Of a stretch of DNA of 64,000 nucleotides, positions 18,248 through 28,937 are shown piece by piece; within the stretch, counting starts at the first letter, position 1; each line of letters starts with the position of its first letter. Source of the stretch: Alteromonas abrolhosensis (lineage in GTDB: Bacteria > Pseudomonadota > Gammaproteobacteria > Enterobacterales > Alteromonadaceae). A model generated the notes under the pieces. That model worked only from the letters and a program-made list of their open reading frames with translations, was not told the DNA's origin and made no database searches. The DNA is taken from positions 372,001-436,000 of the forward strand of contig NZ_MEJH01000002.1 in NCBI RefSeq assembly GCF_001953635.1, read 5' to 3'. Both the position numbers and the translations under genes were made by a program.

Positions 18248-20097
18248 TATAAATTTTCCAGCTTACTGACATCACGTACTGCTCCTTTATCGGCACTAGT
18301 TGCTAGCGCCGCAAAAGTTTTAAGTGATGTGGAGACTTCACGAACGCGATTTTTCGGCTTCCAAGGTTTGTCACTGGCTTCCATTTTCGCGCGGCGCTCT
18401 GCAAGTTCTTCATCGCTAATAGCAATATTGATACTTCTGTTGGGGATATCTATTTCAATTTTATCTCCATCTTCCACTAGGCCAATGCCGCCGCCACTTG
18501 CCGCTTCGGGTGAGCAGTGACCAATAGACAACCCACTGGTACCGCCACTGAAACGCCCGTCGGTGACCAGCGCGCAGTGCTTACCTAACCCCTTCGACTT
18601 TAGGTACGACGTTGGGTACAGCATTTCTTGCATACCAGGGCCGCCGCGAGGTCCTTCATAGCGAATAAATACCACGTCGCCGGCTTTAACTTCATTACCT
18701 AAAATGCCTGCCACTGCATCATCTTGGCTTTCGTAAATTCGCGCAGTACCGTTGAATTTTAAAATAGACTCATCCACACCAGCGGTTTTCACAATGCAAC
18801 CATCTTCAGCCACATTACCGTAAAGCACCGCTAGACCACCTTCTTGACTAAACGCATGCTCGATAGAGCGAATACAGCCATTTTCACGGTCGTCATCGGC
18901 TTCATCCCAACGGCAATCTTGGCTAAACGCTTTGGTAGTACGAATACCCGCAGGGCCTGCGCGATAAAACGTGATTGCGTCTTTGTTTTCTGGGTTGGTA
19001 ATGTCCCACTCGCTGATTACGTCGGTAAGCGGCTTACCTAAAACATGGTTAACATCGGTATTGAGTAGGCCCGCCTTGTTCAGTTCGTTTAAAATGCCCA
19101 ACACGCCGCCCGCTCGATGAACATCTTCCATATGGTACTTCGGGGTAGAAGGCGCCACTTTACATAGGTGAGGCACTTTGCGCGACAATCTGTCGATGTC
19201 TGCCATAGTAAATGGCACTTCGCCTTCCATAGCTGCCGCTAACAAGTGCAAGATGGTATTGGTCGACCCACCCATGGCAATATCCAGGCTCATGGCATTT
19301 TCGAAAGCCTTAAAGTTGGCGATATTGCGAGGCAACACACTTTCATCATCGTCGCCGTAGTAACGCTTACAAAGCTCAACAATTTGTTTACCCGCCTGTT
19401 TGAATAAGCCCTCACGGTCGGCGTGAGTAGCCAGCATTGAACCATTTCCCGGCAAGGATAAACCTAACGCTTCTGTTAAGCAGTTCATGGAGTTCGCAGT
19501 GAACATCCCTGAACATGAGCCGCAGGTAGGACAGGCTGAGCGCTCAATTTCGTCGGTATCAGCATCGCTAACTTTGTCGTCCGCAGCTGCCACCATGGCA
19601 TCAACTAAATCTAACTTTATAAGCTGGTCTGAAAGCTTGGTTTTCCCCGCCTCCATTGGACCACCGGATACGAAAATAACCGGCACATTTAGGCGCATAG
19701 ATGCCATTAACATTCCCGGCGTGATCTTGTCGCAGTTAGAAATACAGACGATAGCATCGGCGCAGTGCGCGTTAACCATATATTCCACCGCATCGGCAAT
19801 GATTTCTCGAGAAGGCAAGCTATACAGCATGCCGCTGTGACCCATGGCGATACCGTCATCCACGGCGATAGTGTTAAACTCTTTTGCAACACCACCCGCT
19901 TCTTCAACGCTGCGCGCCACTAACTGGCCGAGATCTTTTAGGTGAACGTGCCCAGGTACGAACTGCGTAAATGAGTTCGCAATAGCAATAATAGGCTTGC
20001 CGAAATCAGAGTCTTTCATTCCAGTTGCTCGCCATAACGCGCGAGCTCCCGCCATATTTCTACCTTGGGTGGTAGTTGCTGAACGTAACTTGGGCAT
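18247..20097 (-). CDS. ilvD: Dihydroxy-acid dehydratase
   Basis: A 616-residue enzyme, matching E. coli IlvD in length. It dehydrates 2,3-dihydroxy-3-methylbutanoate and the pentanoate homologue, the third common step of valine and isoleucine synthesis. Iron-sulfur cysteines are visible in [11 protein letters not shown] and [18 protein letters not shown]. The C-terminal [19 protein letters not shown] is also a family signature. In E. coli the operon is ilvGMEDA; here only D and A are together, and the acetohydroxyacid synthase and transaminase genes are not in the window. Its upstream region (20098-20538) is shared with a divergent gene. Confidence 0.97.
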   Translation of the reverse strand: MPKLRSATTTQGRNMAGARALWRATGMKDSDFGKPIIAIANSFTQFVPGHVHLKDLGQLVARSVEEAGGVAKEFNTIAVDDGIAMGHSGMLYSLPSREIIADAVEYMVNAHCADAIVCISNCDKITPGMLMASMRLNVPVIFVSGGPMEAGKTKLSDQLIKLDLVDAMVAAADDKVSDADTDEIERSACPTCGSCSGMFTANSMNCLTEALGLSLPGNGSMLATHADREGLFKQAGKQIVELCKRYYGDDDESVLPRNIANFKAFENAMSLDIAMGGSTNTILHLLAAAMEGEVPFTMADIDRLSRKVPHLCKVAPSTPKYHMEDVHRAGGVLGILNELNKAGLLNTDVNHVLGKPLTDVISEWDITNPENKDAITFYRAGPAGIRTTKAFSQDCRWDEADDDRENGCIRSIEHAFSQEGGLAVLYGNVAEDGCIVKTAGVDESILKFNGTARIYESQDDAVAGILGNEVKAGDVVFIRYEGPRGGPGMQEMLYPTSYLKSKGLGKHCALVTDGRFSGGTSGLSIGHCSPEAASGGGIGLVEDGDKIEIDIPNRSINIAISDEELAERRAKMEASDKPWKPKNRVREVSTSLKTFAALATSADKGAVRDVSKLENL

Positions 20098-20538
20098 AAA
20101 TCCTTCCCGTTAAATTAAGGTACTAGGGCTGAGCGCTAGTCCTTCTTTATGAAACTTAAAAACAGTGGTAAACCAGTAGTACTTTGGCTCAACTTCCAAT
20201 ACGCTGTTTTACAAAAAATTGCATGTCATACTGATGATGTATCACAACATCTAAAGTCGTTCAAAGCGAGGGACAACAAAGCTTGACCGCTAACACATCA
20301 GTAGCGCTTTGTTTTATATGATATATTTGACTTACAATACCTATATCCATTGGCATTGTAATAATGAAATGTTGTTCGTTAGAGGTTATGGCTTTACCTC
20401 ATCACTTAATATCACGAACAGCGTAACAAGCAGCACGTATCGATATTGAACAAAGAAATAGCATGAAACGCAAGACCTGATCAAGTATTTTGCGGTAGAA
20501 ATAGCGAGTTAGTGCAGGCAGTAAAAGGGCAGAAGAAC
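20098..20538. promoter_or_regulatory. Divergent non-coding region between ilvD and the TRIC-family gene
   Basis: About 440 bp without a convincing gene. It should carry the promoters of ilvDA (minus) and of the TRIC gene (plus). Structures seen are TTACAAT / ATTGTAA (20332-20338 with 20355-20361, a possible operator) and an imperfect hairpin near 20276-20312 (ACAAAG and CGCTA arms). I looked for an attenuator with an Ile/Leu/Val-rich leader peptide and a terminator before ilvD. The only candidate was a 31-codon frame on the minus strand starting near 20357, and no terminator follows it. Confidence 0.45.
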
Positions 20539-21156
20539 ATGTTTGATTGGTTTCATTGGTTAAACCTTGCAGGGGTTGCGGTATGTGCAATTTCCGGCAC
20601 CCTTATGGCCTATCAGAAACGTATGGACGGATTTGGTGTGGTAGTACTTGCCAGTGCGACCGCTATTGGAGGCGGCACACTGCGTGATGTCATGCTAGAT
20701 GTTCCCGTATTCTGGATTGCCGATACCGATTATTTATACACCACTCTCATTGCCGCTTTTATCCCTATAATTTGGCTGCGTATAAGCCCGCGCTTTCCCT
20801 TTCACTACTTATTAGTCGCCGATGCCTTCGGTCTGGCGCTGTTTAATGTAGTAGGCATAGAGAAAGCCCTAGCAAACGACACAGGCATGGCAGTGGCTGT
20901 GGCCATGGGCACCATTACAGGTGTATTTGGCGGACTGTTACGAGACGTAATTTGTAGAGAAGTACCTCTGGTATTAAACGGCGAGCTCTATGCGATGACT
21001 TGTATCGCAGGAGGTGTGGCATACGGCATAGGTATGGAGATGGAACTTGCTACTCAGTGGTGCGGTATTGCAGCTCTAGTCACAACCGTATTGTTTAGAC
21101 TTGGCGCCATGCGATGGCACTGGCAGCTACCCGTTTTTTATAACGACCATCATTAG
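20539..21156 (+). CDS. TRIC-type (YadS/YicG, UPF0126) membrane protein
   Basis: A 205-residue inner-membrane protein with about seven helices and an internal repeat. Each half carries the glycine-rich GGGTLRDV or GGLLRDVICREVP motif that marks the prokaryotic trimeric intracellular cation channel family. The start at 20539 gives MFDWFHWLNLAGVAVCAISG; an in-frame GTG at 20512 would add nine residues. Homologues have been described as potassium-permeable channels or amino-acid (glycine) transporters, so the substrate should be left open. It is divergent from ilvDA and followed by comM after ~200 bp. Confidence 0.88.
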   Translation: MFDWFHWLNLAGVAVCAISGTLMAYQKRMDGFGVVVLASATAIGGGTLRDVMLDVPVFWIADTDYLYTTLIAAFIPIIWLRISPRFPFHYLLVADAFGLALFNVVGIEKALANDTGMAVAVAMGTITGVFGGLLRDVICREVPLVLNGELYAMTCIAGGVAYGIGMEMELATQWCGIAALVTTVLFRLGAMRWHWQLPVFYNDHH

Positions 21157-21353
21157 TGCTACCGGTCTGTGCCTAGCAGAGGTAGTACTCGCCGTGCGCG
21201 CTATAAGTAAATCCCATCGTTAGTACAGTTACATCTTCTTTCTAGCCTCATTAGAGTTTACGCCCTAAGACGGGGCTAAATGCATTAATTTTGCCTTTGT
21301 TTGCTTTTGCAACACAGAAGCAAGGACGAGCAGGAAGAGGAGCTGAGTACATT

Positions 21354-22868
21354 ATGGGAATGGCTGTGGTTAAAACCTTCGCAGGGCAGGGCGTGTCAGC
21401 GCCAGAGGTAAGTGTAGAAATTCACTTAGCTAATGGTTTACCTGCTTTTCAACTGGTCGGCATGGCAGAAACCAGCGTTAAAGAAGCGCGAGAGCGGGTA
21501 CGCAGCGCGCTTATTAATAGTGGCTTTGAATTTCCAGCAAAACGAATAACGGTTAATTTAGCGCCGGCAGATATTCCAAAATTTGGCGGGCGATTCGACT
21601 TACCTATTGCCGTAGGTATCTTAGCGGCGTCGGGCTACATATCAGACATTAGCCTTCTCAACATTGCTTTTGTGGGCGAGCTTGCATTAAACGGTGAAAT
21701 AAAGCCGGTTAACGGGCTTATTCCTGTTGTAATGACAGCCGCAAACGAAGACATTGCGCTCGTGTACCCAGGAGATAATGACGTAGAAGCCGCATTGGTT
21801 TCTCATGCAACGCCATATCCCGCTTTCGATTTACTGTCTGTTTATGAACACCTAACCGGGAACAAAAAGCTCGCTAAAGGCCAGCCATTTACTTCGCGGG
21901 CGCCTAACAAAACCTTAACAGGGTGGGATGACATTATCGGCCAGGAGCAAGCCAAACGAGCGTTGATCATCGCGGCAAGTGGAGCACATAATCTTTTGAT
22001 GGTGGGCCCTCAAGGTACAGGTAAGAGCTTACTTGCCAGCCGAATGCTGTCGCTACTCCCCGATATGAGTGAGGAAGAAGCGTTGGAAGTTGCCGCTATT
22101 CACTCGGTGAAAGGCGAAAAGCTGCATGCAGAACGTTTTCTAACCCGCCACTTGCGTTCGCCCCACCATACAAGCTCAGCCGTAGCGCTTACTGGCGGTG
22201 GCTCAAACCCTGTTCCGGGCGAAATATCGCTGGCCCACAACGGTATTTTGTTTCTTGACGAATTGCCTGAATTTGGGCGAAAAGCACTGGATGTATTGCG
22301 CGAACCACTTGAAACCGGCGATGTGCATTTGTCTCGCGCTTCAGGAAGCGCAACATACCCCGCCAACTTTCAACTAGTCGCGGCAATGAACCCAAGTCCG
22401 ACGGGTGATATTGATGATAACCGACTGACACCGCAGCAACAGCTCAACTACTTAAATCGATTATCGGGGCCACTGCTTGATAGAATTGATATACAAGTCG
22501 AAGTGCCTCGGCTACCTGACTACGACCTGCCAGAGCGCGCCAATAGACCTAACGACTCTTTGCACGCAACGCGAGAGCGGGTCATTGCAGCTCGTCACAA
22601 ACAAGAATTACGACAAGGCAAGCCAAATGGGGCGCTGCATGCGGGCGAGCTTGCCGATATATGCTTACTTGATGACGCTGATTTGCAGTTTCTACAAGCC
22701 GCTGCCAAACAGCTTAATTTGTCTATGCGGGTGTTTCATCGCACGTTAAAAGTGGCAAGAACCATTGCTGACCTTGAAGATGAGCACGCCGTATCGCGGG
22801 CACATATTGCAGAAGCATTGGGCTATCGCGCCCTCGATAACCTCATTAAGCAGTTGAGCACTAGTTGA
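21354..22868 (+). CDS. comM: ComM/YifB-family AAA+ ATPase (Mg-chelatase-like)
   Basis: A 504-residue protein. An N-terminal Lon-protease-like fold (about 1-175, with FPAKRITVNLAPADIPK) is followed by the Mg-chelatase-type AAA+ module. Walker A is GPQGTGKSLLASRM, Walker B is ILFLDELPEF, and a C-terminal helical lid holds SMRVFHRTLKVARTIADLE. ComM is a hexameric DNA helicase that drives branch migration during natural transformation, but homologues are also common in species not known to be competent. I chose the ATG at 21354, with AGGAG about 11 bases upstream. The frame is open to 21291, but family proteins start here. Confidence 0.92.
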   Translation: MGMAVVKTFAGQGVSAPEVSVEIHLANGLPAFQLVGMAETSVKEARERVRSALINSGFEFPAKRITVNLAPADIPKFGGRFDLPIAVGILAASGYISDISLLNIAFVGELALNGEIKPVNGLIPVVMTAANEDIALVYPGDNDVEAALVSHATPYPAFDLLSVYEHLTGNKKLAKGQPFTSRAPNKTLTGWDDIIGQEQAKRALIIAASGAHNLLMVGPQGTGKSLLASRMLSLLPDMSEEEALEVAAIHSVKGEKLHAERFLTRHLRSPHHTSSAVALTGGGSNPVPGEISLAHNGILFLDELPEFGRKALDVLREPLETGDVHLSRASGSATYPANFQLVAAMNPSPTGDIDDNRLTPQQQLNYLNRLSGPLLDRIDIQVEVPRLPDYDLPERANRPNDSLHATRERVIAARHKQELRQGKPNGALHAGELADICLLDDADLQFLQAAAKQLNLSMRVFHRTLKVARTIADLEDEHAVSRAHIAEALGYRALDNLIKQLSTS

Positions 22869-22888
22869 GTACTGCTTTTGCCTTACAA

Positions 22889-23761
22889 TTACGCACGAGA
22901 TTGCAAGTTTAGCTGCATAAAGGCGTTAATAAGCGGCTCGTTTTGCTTATCCTGCAAGCAGCACAATCCAAGGGCATAAGGCTCAATATCGTCTACCTGA
23001 ATCTGGGTTACCGCATTGGCCATGCTAGAGTGATCAAGTACCACTTTTGGCACAAAACCCACGCCACATTCAAGTGCCACCATGCTCACGATGGCCTCGT
23101 TACCGCCTACGTAGGCATACACATTAGGGCGAATACCGTGTTCAGCAAACCAATGATAGGCGGTACGACGGGTTGGTCCAGTTTCAGGCATAATCACCTG
23201 ATGTTTGGTCCAGTCTAACTGGCTTAGTTGGGTGAGTCGCCATTCTCTTGGGGCAATAAGTACCAAAGGCACATTATCAAGGGCGGTGAAATGCAAATCT
23301 GTCGGCATATCAGGGGTGTAAATAGCAATAGATAAGTCACACTGCTTGCCTTTGACTTTTTCTATCGCAAGGGCAGGATCGCCTGTGATAAGGCGTATAT
23401 CCACACCCGGGTGCTGCTGCCTGAACTGTCTAAGCATAGCGGGTAAGTGGCTTTGACTGGCGGTTACCGAGCAAAATACGCTGAGCTCTCCCTGCAATGC
23501 GTCGTTATCTTCTTTTAAGTCGACCTTTAACTGCTGCCAATCTTTCAGCGCTTGCTTTGAAAAAGACAGCAGCTTGTGACCACTGTGGGTTAGTGCCACT
23601 TTGCGGTTATCACGTTTGAACAACGTACAGCCTAGCTCGTCCTCAAGGCGTTGAATCACCCGGCTTAACGTAGAAGGCGACACATACATGGCCTCGGCAG
23701 TAATACCAAAATGCAGACTGGTTGCTAAATGATTGAAGAGCTGAAGGCTACGAAAATCCAT
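22889..23761 (-). CDS. ilvY: LysR-type regulator IlvY
   Basis: A 290-residue LysR-type protein. An N-terminal winged helix-turn-helix ([20 protein letters not shown]) is followed by a two-lobe effector domain. The N-terminus aligns well with E. coli IlvY (HFG.. [17 protein letters not shown]). IlvY activates ilvC when bound to acetolactate or acetohydroxybutyrate. The gene is divergent from ilvC with a 157-bp gap, the same arrangement as in E. coli, which strongly supports the assignment. I used the second ATG (23761) because it matches the family start; another ATG lies six bases earlier. Confidence 0.93.
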   Translation of the reverse strand: MDFRSLQLFNHLATSLHFGITAEAMYVSPSTLSRVIQRLEDELGCTLFKRDNRKVALTHSGHKLLSFSKQALKDWQQLKVDLKEDNDALQGELSVFCSVTASQSHLPAMLRQFRQQHPGVDIRLITGDPALAIEKVKGKQCDLSIAIYTPDMPTDLHFTALDNVPLVLIAPREWRLTQLSQLDWTKHQVIMPETGPTRRTAYHWFAEHGIRPNVYAYVGGNEAIVSMVALECGVGFVPKVVLDHSSMANAVTQIQVDDIEPYALGLCCLQDKQNEPLINAFMQLNLQSRA

Positions 23762-23777
23762 AAACATTTCACTTTAT

Positions 23778-23792
23778 GCAATATTATCTTGC
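23778..23792. promoter_or_regulatory. Candidate IlvY operator in the ilvY-ilvC gap
   Basis: GCAA-TATTATC-TTGC, an interrupted dyad of the T-N11-A style used by LysR regulators, 17 bp upstream of ilvY and 126 bp from ilvC. The assignment rests on position and symmetry only. Confidence 0.45.
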
Positions 23793-23918
23793 AAATATAT
23801 CATTTTCCAAAACAAAAGAAATCTTTTAGTCTCAATATCAAGTCGTCATAGACGAGGTCTGTCAACGCCAAGGTCGGTGTTTGATATTGACAAAAATGAA
23901 TGTTGTTCGGAAATTTTT

Positions 23919-25397
23919 ATGGCTAATTATTTCAACACCCTGTCACTTCGCCAGCAGTTAGATCAGCTTGGCCGCTGCCGTTTCATGGCACGCGATGAAT
24001 TCGCTGACGGTTGTCAGTTCTTAAAAGGCAAGAAAATTGTCATTGTAGGCTGCGGCGCGCAGGGCCTTAACCAAGGTCTGAATATGCGTGATTCAGGGTT
24101 AGATGTTTCTTATGCGCTGCGTCAAGCAGCCATTGATGAGCAACGCGACTCATACAAGCGTGCGACCAGTAATGGATTTACCGTTGGTACATACCAACAG
24201 CTCATTCCAGAAGCAGATTTGGTTTATAACCTAACGCCCGATAAGCAGCACGCTAGCGTAGTAGAAGCCGTTATGCCGCTTATGAAAGAAGGTGCAACAT
24301 TAGGTTACTCTCACGGTTTCAACATTGTTGAAGAAGGTCAGCAAATTCGTAGTGATATCACAGTAATTATGTGCGCGCCGAAAAGCCCGGGTTCTGAAGT
24401 ACGTGAAGAATATAAGCGTGGTTTTGGTGTACCAACACTTATTGCCGTGCACCCAGAAAACGACCCTGAAGGTAAAGGGTGGGATCAGGCCAAAGCACTA
24501 GCAAGTGCAACAGGCGGTGACCGCGCAGGTGTACTTGAGTCATCATTTGTGGCTGAAGTTAAATCTGACCTAATGGGCGAGCAAACCATTTTGTGTGGTA
24601 TGCAGCAAGTTGCAGCAGTACTTGCGTTTGAGAAAATGGTTGATGATGGTATCGACCCAGGCTACGCAGGTGCACTTATTCAGTACGGCCTAGAAGCTAT
24701 CACTGAAGCACTTAAGATTGGCGGCGTTACTAACATGATGGACCGTCTTTCAAACCCTGCGAAAGTGAAAGCGTTTGAGCTTTCTGAGCAGTTAACTGAT
24801 CTACTTCGTCCGCTATTTGAAAAGCACCAAGACGACATCATCAGCGGTGAGTTCTCTCGTACCATGATGGAAGACTGGGCGAACGGCGATGCAAACCTAC
24901 TTAAGTGGCGTGAAGAAACCGGTGAAACCGCGTTTGAAAACGCACCGGCTTATGAAGGAGAAATCAGTGAACAAGAATTCTTTGACCACGGCATTCTATT
25001 GGTTGCCATGATCAAGTGTGGTGTTGAAGTTGCGTTCGACGTAATGGTTGAAGCCGGTATTCTTCCTGAGTCTGCGTACTATGAATCACTACATGAAACA
25101 CCGCTTATTTCTAACACAATCGCGCGTAAGCGTTTGTATGAAATGAACGTGGTTATTTCAGACACAGCGGAATACGGAAACTATTTATTTGCTAACGCAG
25201 CTATTCCGATTTTGCGTGAGAAATTTATGCCTACCATTGATACCAGCGTTATCGGTAAGGGTTTGAATGTTACTTCTAACCAAGTAGAGAACAAACGCCT
25301 TGTTGAAATTAACGAAGCTATCCGCTCACACGGTGTGGAATCAGTAGGTAAAACCTTGCGTGGCTACATGACTGACATGAAAGCCATAGTAGTGTAA
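23919..25397 (+). CDS. ilvC: Ketol-acid reductoisomerase, class II (long form)
   Basis: A 492-residue enzyme, nearly the length and sequence of E. coli IlvC (491), starting [18 protein letters not shown]. The Rossmann motif [13 protein letters not shown] binds NADPH. The class II form has a duplicated C-terminal domain; conserved metal-binding acidic stretches include [15 protein letters not shown] and the later [12 protein letters not shown]. It converts acetolactate and acetohydroxybutyrate to dihydroxy acids, the substrates of IlvD. The frame is open to 23877, but the ATG at 23919 is fixed by homology. It is probably activated by IlvY, and a strong terminator follows. Confidence 0.98.
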   Translation: MANYFNTLSLRQQLDQLGRCRFMARDEFADGCQFLKGKKIVIVGCGAQGLNQGLNMRDSGLDVSYALRQAAIDEQRDSYKRATSNGFTVGTYQQLIPEADLVYNLTPDKQHASVVEAVMPLMKEGATLGYSHGFNIVEEGQQIRSDITVIMCAPKSPGSEVREEYKRGFGVPTLIAVHPENDPEGKGWDQAKALASATGGDRAGVLESSFVAEVKSDLMGEQTILCGMQQVAAVLAFEKMVDDGIDPGYAGALIQYGLEAITEALKIGGVTNMMDRLSNPAKVKAFELSEQLTDLLRPLFEKHQDDIISGEFSRTMMEDWANGDANLLKWREETGETAFENAPAYEGEISEQEFFDHGILLVAMIKCGVEVAFDVMVEAGILPESAYYESLHETPLISNTIARKRLYEMNVVISDTAEYGNYLFANAAIPILREKFMPTIDTSVIGKGLNVTSNQVENKRLVEINEAIRSHGVESVGKTLRGYMTDMKAIVV

Positions 25398-25448
25398 GAG
25401 CAGTGGTTAAGACAGTTTCTGTCGTTAGGTGCTTAACTAAGCCCTCTT

Positions 25449-25475
25449 GCCCGACCATTTTGGTCGGGCTTTTTT
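25449..25475 (+). terminator. Intrinsic terminator of ilvC
   Basis: Perfect 9-bp arms GCCCGACCA (25449-25457) and TGGTCGGGC (25461-25469) with a TTT loop, followed by six T. It lies about 50 bases after ilvC. Confidence 0.95.
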
Positions 25476-25557
25476 ATGCCTGCAAGCCTGCTAATAAGTA
25501 AGTCGTCATCACTTTCTTAAGCAACTAACCATTGCGACACGCCTTGGAATACACCTT

Positions 25558-26805
25558 CTAAATAGAACCTTCACGAACGCGCTCAGCATAGCGTACTGAT
25601 GCATAAGATAAGGCAAAGAAAACGAGGAACCCCCAGCCGATAGGCATTAAATTCCCATTTAAAAAACTGTCGACAAAAAGTGCAACGGGCACCGAGAATA
25701 GGCTAGAGAACGAACCGATAATTGCTGCGCCTAATCCTGCCATATCGCCAAGCGGTTGCATCGCCATGGCATTCAAATTACCAAATAAAATGCCAACAAA
25801 GAAAAAGCCGATAAACATAACTGTAACGGTGGGTATTAACGGTGGCAAACCGTCGTACGCCAACAGCAGCGCCAAATACACTACGGCAAACCCGTTTACG
25901 CCTTTAAGTGCAAAACGACAAAGCTTGCGCATGCCAAAGCGCATCACCATTTTTCCGTTAAAGTATGAGGCAAGGCCAATGGAAAAAGCGAGCGTTGCAA
26001 AAATGTATGGAAACCATTCGCCTACGTTGTAAAACACCGTAAATATGGTTTGCGATGCGCTTAAATACGCCAGGAATGCCCCAAAGATACAGCCCATAGC
26101 AAAGGTGTAACCCATTACCGCTGGGTTAGTTAGAATGAACTTTGACGATATAAAAAACTGCGCCCACGAGAACTTTTTGCGCTTCGCTCTAGGCAAGGTT
26201 TCCCCTTGGCGGGAAAAAAACCATATTCCAGCCATAGTGGCGACAATAAGAAAGAGGGTGAAGATATGGAACCACGAGGTCAACTCCATTACCGTTTGCC
26301 CAATGATAGGTGCCAACATTGGCACTAGAATAAACACCATCATGATAAACGACATGACTTTTGCCATGGCATCTCCCACATAAAGGTCGCGAATAATTGC
26401 CATAGAAGCTATTCGTGGCCCAGATACCCCAAATGCCTGAATAACCCGCCCCACCAGCATGGTTTCCAAGTTGGTGGCGATCATGCAGACAAACGTGCCT
26501 AGGGCGAAAATACATAGACCCACAAGAATGGTGAGACGACGTCCACGGCTATCTGAAAATGGGCCAAAGAACATTTGTCCAAACGCCATGCCCACAAAGA
26601 ACACGGTAACAATCAAATGAGTGTGGTGAGCCTCGGCAACCTGTAGCGACTCGCCAATTTGTATAAGCGCGGGCAACATCGCGTCGATGCTAAGCGCCAC
26701 CAGCGATGTCATTGTTGCCATTAAGGCAACAAATTCAACAAGGCCAAGCGCGGGCTTTTGCACAACGGCAGTATCTTCAGAAACACCATTAGAAGTCTGG
26801 GGCAT
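25558..26805 (-). CDS. MFS efflux transporter, Bcr/CflA-like
   Basis: A 415-residue inner-membrane protein with twelve predicted helices. The MFS loop 2-3 motif is visible as GQMFFGPFSDSRGRR, and the antiporter motif C-like stretch RVIQAFGVSGPRIASMAIIRD follows helix 4. These resemble the drug:H+ antiporter family DHA1, Bcr/CflA branch, whose members export bicyclomycin, chloramphenicol, sulfonamides or metabolites. The natural substrate is unknown. It is a single gene, separated from the S9 peptidase by that gene's terminator. Confidence 0.88.
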   Translation of the reverse strand: MPQTSNGVSEDTAVVQKPALGLVEFVALMATMTSLVALSIDAMLPALIQIGESLQVAEAHHTHLIVTVFFVGMAFGQMFFGPFSDSRGRRLTILVGLCIFALGTFVCMIATNLETMLVGRVIQAFGVSGPRIASMAIIRDLYVGDAMAKVMSFIMMVFILVPMLAPIIGQTVMELTSWFHIFTLFLIVATMAGIWFFSRQGETLPRAKRKKFSWAQFFISSKFILTNPAVMGYTFAMGCIFGAFLAYLSASQTIFTVFYNVGEWFPYIFATLAFSIGLASYFNGKMVMRFGMRKLCRFALKGVNGFAVVYLALLLAYDGLPPLIPTVTVMFIGFFFVGILFGNLNAMAMQPLGDMAGLGAAIIGSFSSLFSVPVALFVDSFLNGNLMPIGWGFLVFFALSYASVRYAERVREGSI

Positions 26806-26833
26806 AAAGTCTCGAAAATGAAATTAAGTGGGG

Positions 26834-26865
26834 AAAATTAAAAAGGCGCGAAATTAACGCGCCTT
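26834..26865 (-). terminator. Intrinsic terminator of the S9 peptidase gene
   Basis: Arms AAGGCGCG (26843-26850) and CGCGCCTT (26858-26865) with a 7-base loop. On the minus strand a U-rich run follows. It lies 80 bases after the peptidase stop. Confidence 0.85.
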
Positions 26866-26945
26866 GATTAGTATACCTGAAACTTGGTTAAAAAGCCGTC
26901 AGTACTTATAAAGCTTATCGTAAATAGTGGTGCTTTTAACGGGTG

Positions 26946-28937
26946 TTACTCGGAAGCTGAAACGTTTGCCGTTGCAGCACTCCCTTTACTGGCTGGTCTA
27001 AGGTATTGGTCCAAAAACGCATCCATTTCCTTAAAGAAAATGTGACGATTTCGCTGAATAGACAAACTGTGATCACCACTTTCAAGCTCAACATATTTAA
27101 AGACTTTATCGTAGTCGTCTAATTCATCCGCCATATATCGGCTATGAAGTGGCGGGACAATTCTATCTTCGTCACCGTGTACCAGCAAAATTGGCGTCTT
27201 TATCTCTTTCGCATTGTAGTAAGGCGAACGCGCTTCAAGATCATCATAATCATCTCCGATTTGGTTCTTCACAAACTCATTGTTTAGGAAGCGGCGAGAA
27301 TGGATGATGACATGTTTAAGTGAACTTACGCCTGCGAAGCTCACCGCACACTTAAACAGATCAGGGGTTTTGACAGTCGCCATTAAAGCTGCGTAGCCTC
27401 CGTAACTGGCGCCAACAATACACATGTTATCTTGCTCAGCGTAACCCTGCTTTACCATCCAGTTAGCCGCATCGGTGATGTCATCTTGCATTGCCAAGCC
27501 CCACCCTTTCATTTGGCTTTGCGCAAAGCTATAACCATATCCTCGTGAGCCTCTGAAGTTAGGCCTTAGCACCGCATAGCCCTTCGACGTAAAATACGCA
27601 GTCCAGTAATCGAAACCACTGAAATCTCTTGCTCCAGGGCCGCCGTGGGGATGAATTATCGTTGGGAACGGGCCTTCGCCTTTTGGTAATGTTAGATATG
27701 CTTCAATCTTAATACCATCTCTGGCCTCATACTCAATTAGCGTATGTTCAGATAACTTTGCAGGATCTATTTGAGCATATTGTTCAAATAGCATCACTAA
27801 CGAACCCGCTTTGCGGTCACCCAGCAAATAAACGCCAGGCAAAATATCAGACTCTGAATAGACAATGTATGTCTGCTCGTCGTCACTAAAACTCACCAAG
27901 GTATTGTCGTAGTCAGGTAATCCCGCATCAATGCCGTTTTGAAGTGCAACGTAGCGCTCATCCCAGTAATACCGACCGTCATGACGCACACCAATAGCAT
28001 CTCGCGTAACAGGTGAATAAATAAGGCTACCGTTTACATCGTACCCTTCATCAGCGTAGATCTCTGTTCGCTCGTTAGTCGTTAAATTCAAGGTATACAG
28101 CGCACGATAATCACCTTTGTAACCTTTAAAATAAAGAATATTTGGGTCTTTAGCGAAGCCAACAGGGTATTCGCCCTTATCTGTCATGGCGTTGTAAGCA
28201 AATAAGGTACGCCAATCGTCACCCTCTTTTAGGAAAACTTCTCGCTCACCGGTGTCATAGTCAAGGGAAATGCCGATGCGCACATTATTTTGTTGGTCCG
28301 TCATCCAATCTCTAATGCGTTTTTTCCCGCGGATAATTCGGCTTATACCGCCATCATTAACATTGATTTTGTAAACCGACGGCAACCCTAGTACCTCAGC
28401 ATCTAAAGCAATCAAAATATGTTCGGGATCGTCAGGTAGCCAATCTATGACCTCATCGTGAAACTGAGGTATATGGTTTGGATTACCTGCACGACGTTTT
28501 ATTCTTTCCCATTCAATCAGATTGAATGCGCCACCATCACCATCAAACTTGACACTTAACAGGCGTGTATCGTGAACTTTGGTAGTGCCTCGGCGAGTTT
28601 CGTAGCGCGCGCTAACGACTAAGCGCTCATTGTTAACCCAGTTGTACCAATTAATTTTTACTCGTTCATTGTCTGAACGCAGCAGAAAGTGCTTTTTACC
28701 TTCCTTTAGGTCGTAGGTCGCAAGCATGGCAAACGCCTCTTCCTGTTCAACATTCTGAACAAACGCGATTTTTGAACCATCGGGTGACAGCGAGGGTGTC
28801 CAATAGGTTGGTAAGGCACTGAAATTTTCGTAGTTAGGTTTTGTCTCCGCTTGCTCTGCGCCCAGCGTAGAGAAGGAACAAACCAACAGCATTAAGATGA
28901 ACAGTGACGTAGGTGAGAAAGCCTTTTTAGAAGACAT
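26946..28937 (-). CDS. Secreted S9-family prolyl oligopeptidase-like peptidase
   Basis: A 663-residue protein starting at the ATG at 28937 with AAGGGA seven bases upstream; the frame is open a further 83 codons, which have no homology-like content. A signal peptide (to about A27, SFSTLGAEQ) is followed by a seven-bladed beta-propeller region (about 35-400) and a C-terminal alpha/beta hydrolase domain. The catalytic triad is S511 in GASYGGYAAL, D591 in HGDEDRIVPP and H623 in SGDHSLS. It should cut short peptides outside the cytoplasm, often with preference for acyl-aminoacyl or prolyl sites. Single gene with its own terminator. Confidence 0.93.
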   Translation of the reverse strand: MSSKKAFSPTSLFILMLLVCSFSTLGAEQAETKPNYENFSALPTYWTPSLSPDGSKIAFVQNVEQEEAFAMLATYDLKEGKKHFLLRSDNERVKINWYNWVNNERLVVSARYETRRGTTKVHDTRLLSVKFDGDGGAFNLIEWERIKRRAGNPNHIPQFHDEVIDWLPDDPEHILIALDAEVLGLPSVYKINVNDGGISRIIRGKKRIRDWMTDQQNNVRIGISLDYDTGEREVFLKEGDDWRTLFAYNAMTDKGEYPVGFAKDPNILYFKGYKGDYRALYTLNLTTNERTEIYADEGYDVNGSLIYSPVTRDAIGVRHDGRYYWDERYVALQNGIDAGLPDYDNTLVSFSDDEQTYIVYSESDILPGVYLLGDRKAGSLVMLFEQYAQIDPAKLSEHTLIEYEARDGIKIEAYLTLPKGEGPFPTIIHPHGGPGARDFSGFDYWTAYFTSKGYAVLRPNFRGSRGYGYSFAQSQMKGWGLAMQDDITDAANWMVKQGYAEQDNMCIVGASYGGYAALMATVKTPDLFKCAVSFAGVSSLKHVIIHSRRFLNNEFVKNQIGDDYDDLEARSPYYNAKEIKTPILLVHGDEDRIVPPLHSRYMADELDDYDKVFKYVELESGDHSLSIQRNRHIFFKEMDAFLDQYLRPASKGSAATANVSASE

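Noticed and set aside
20260..20360. Possible ilv leader peptide: a 31-codon minus-strand frame with about 10 Ile, Leu or Val codons, upstream of ilvD.
   Set aside because: The Ile/Leu/Val codons are scattered, not in a run, and no terminator with a U-run lies between the frame and ilvD. No good ribosome-binding site was seen.
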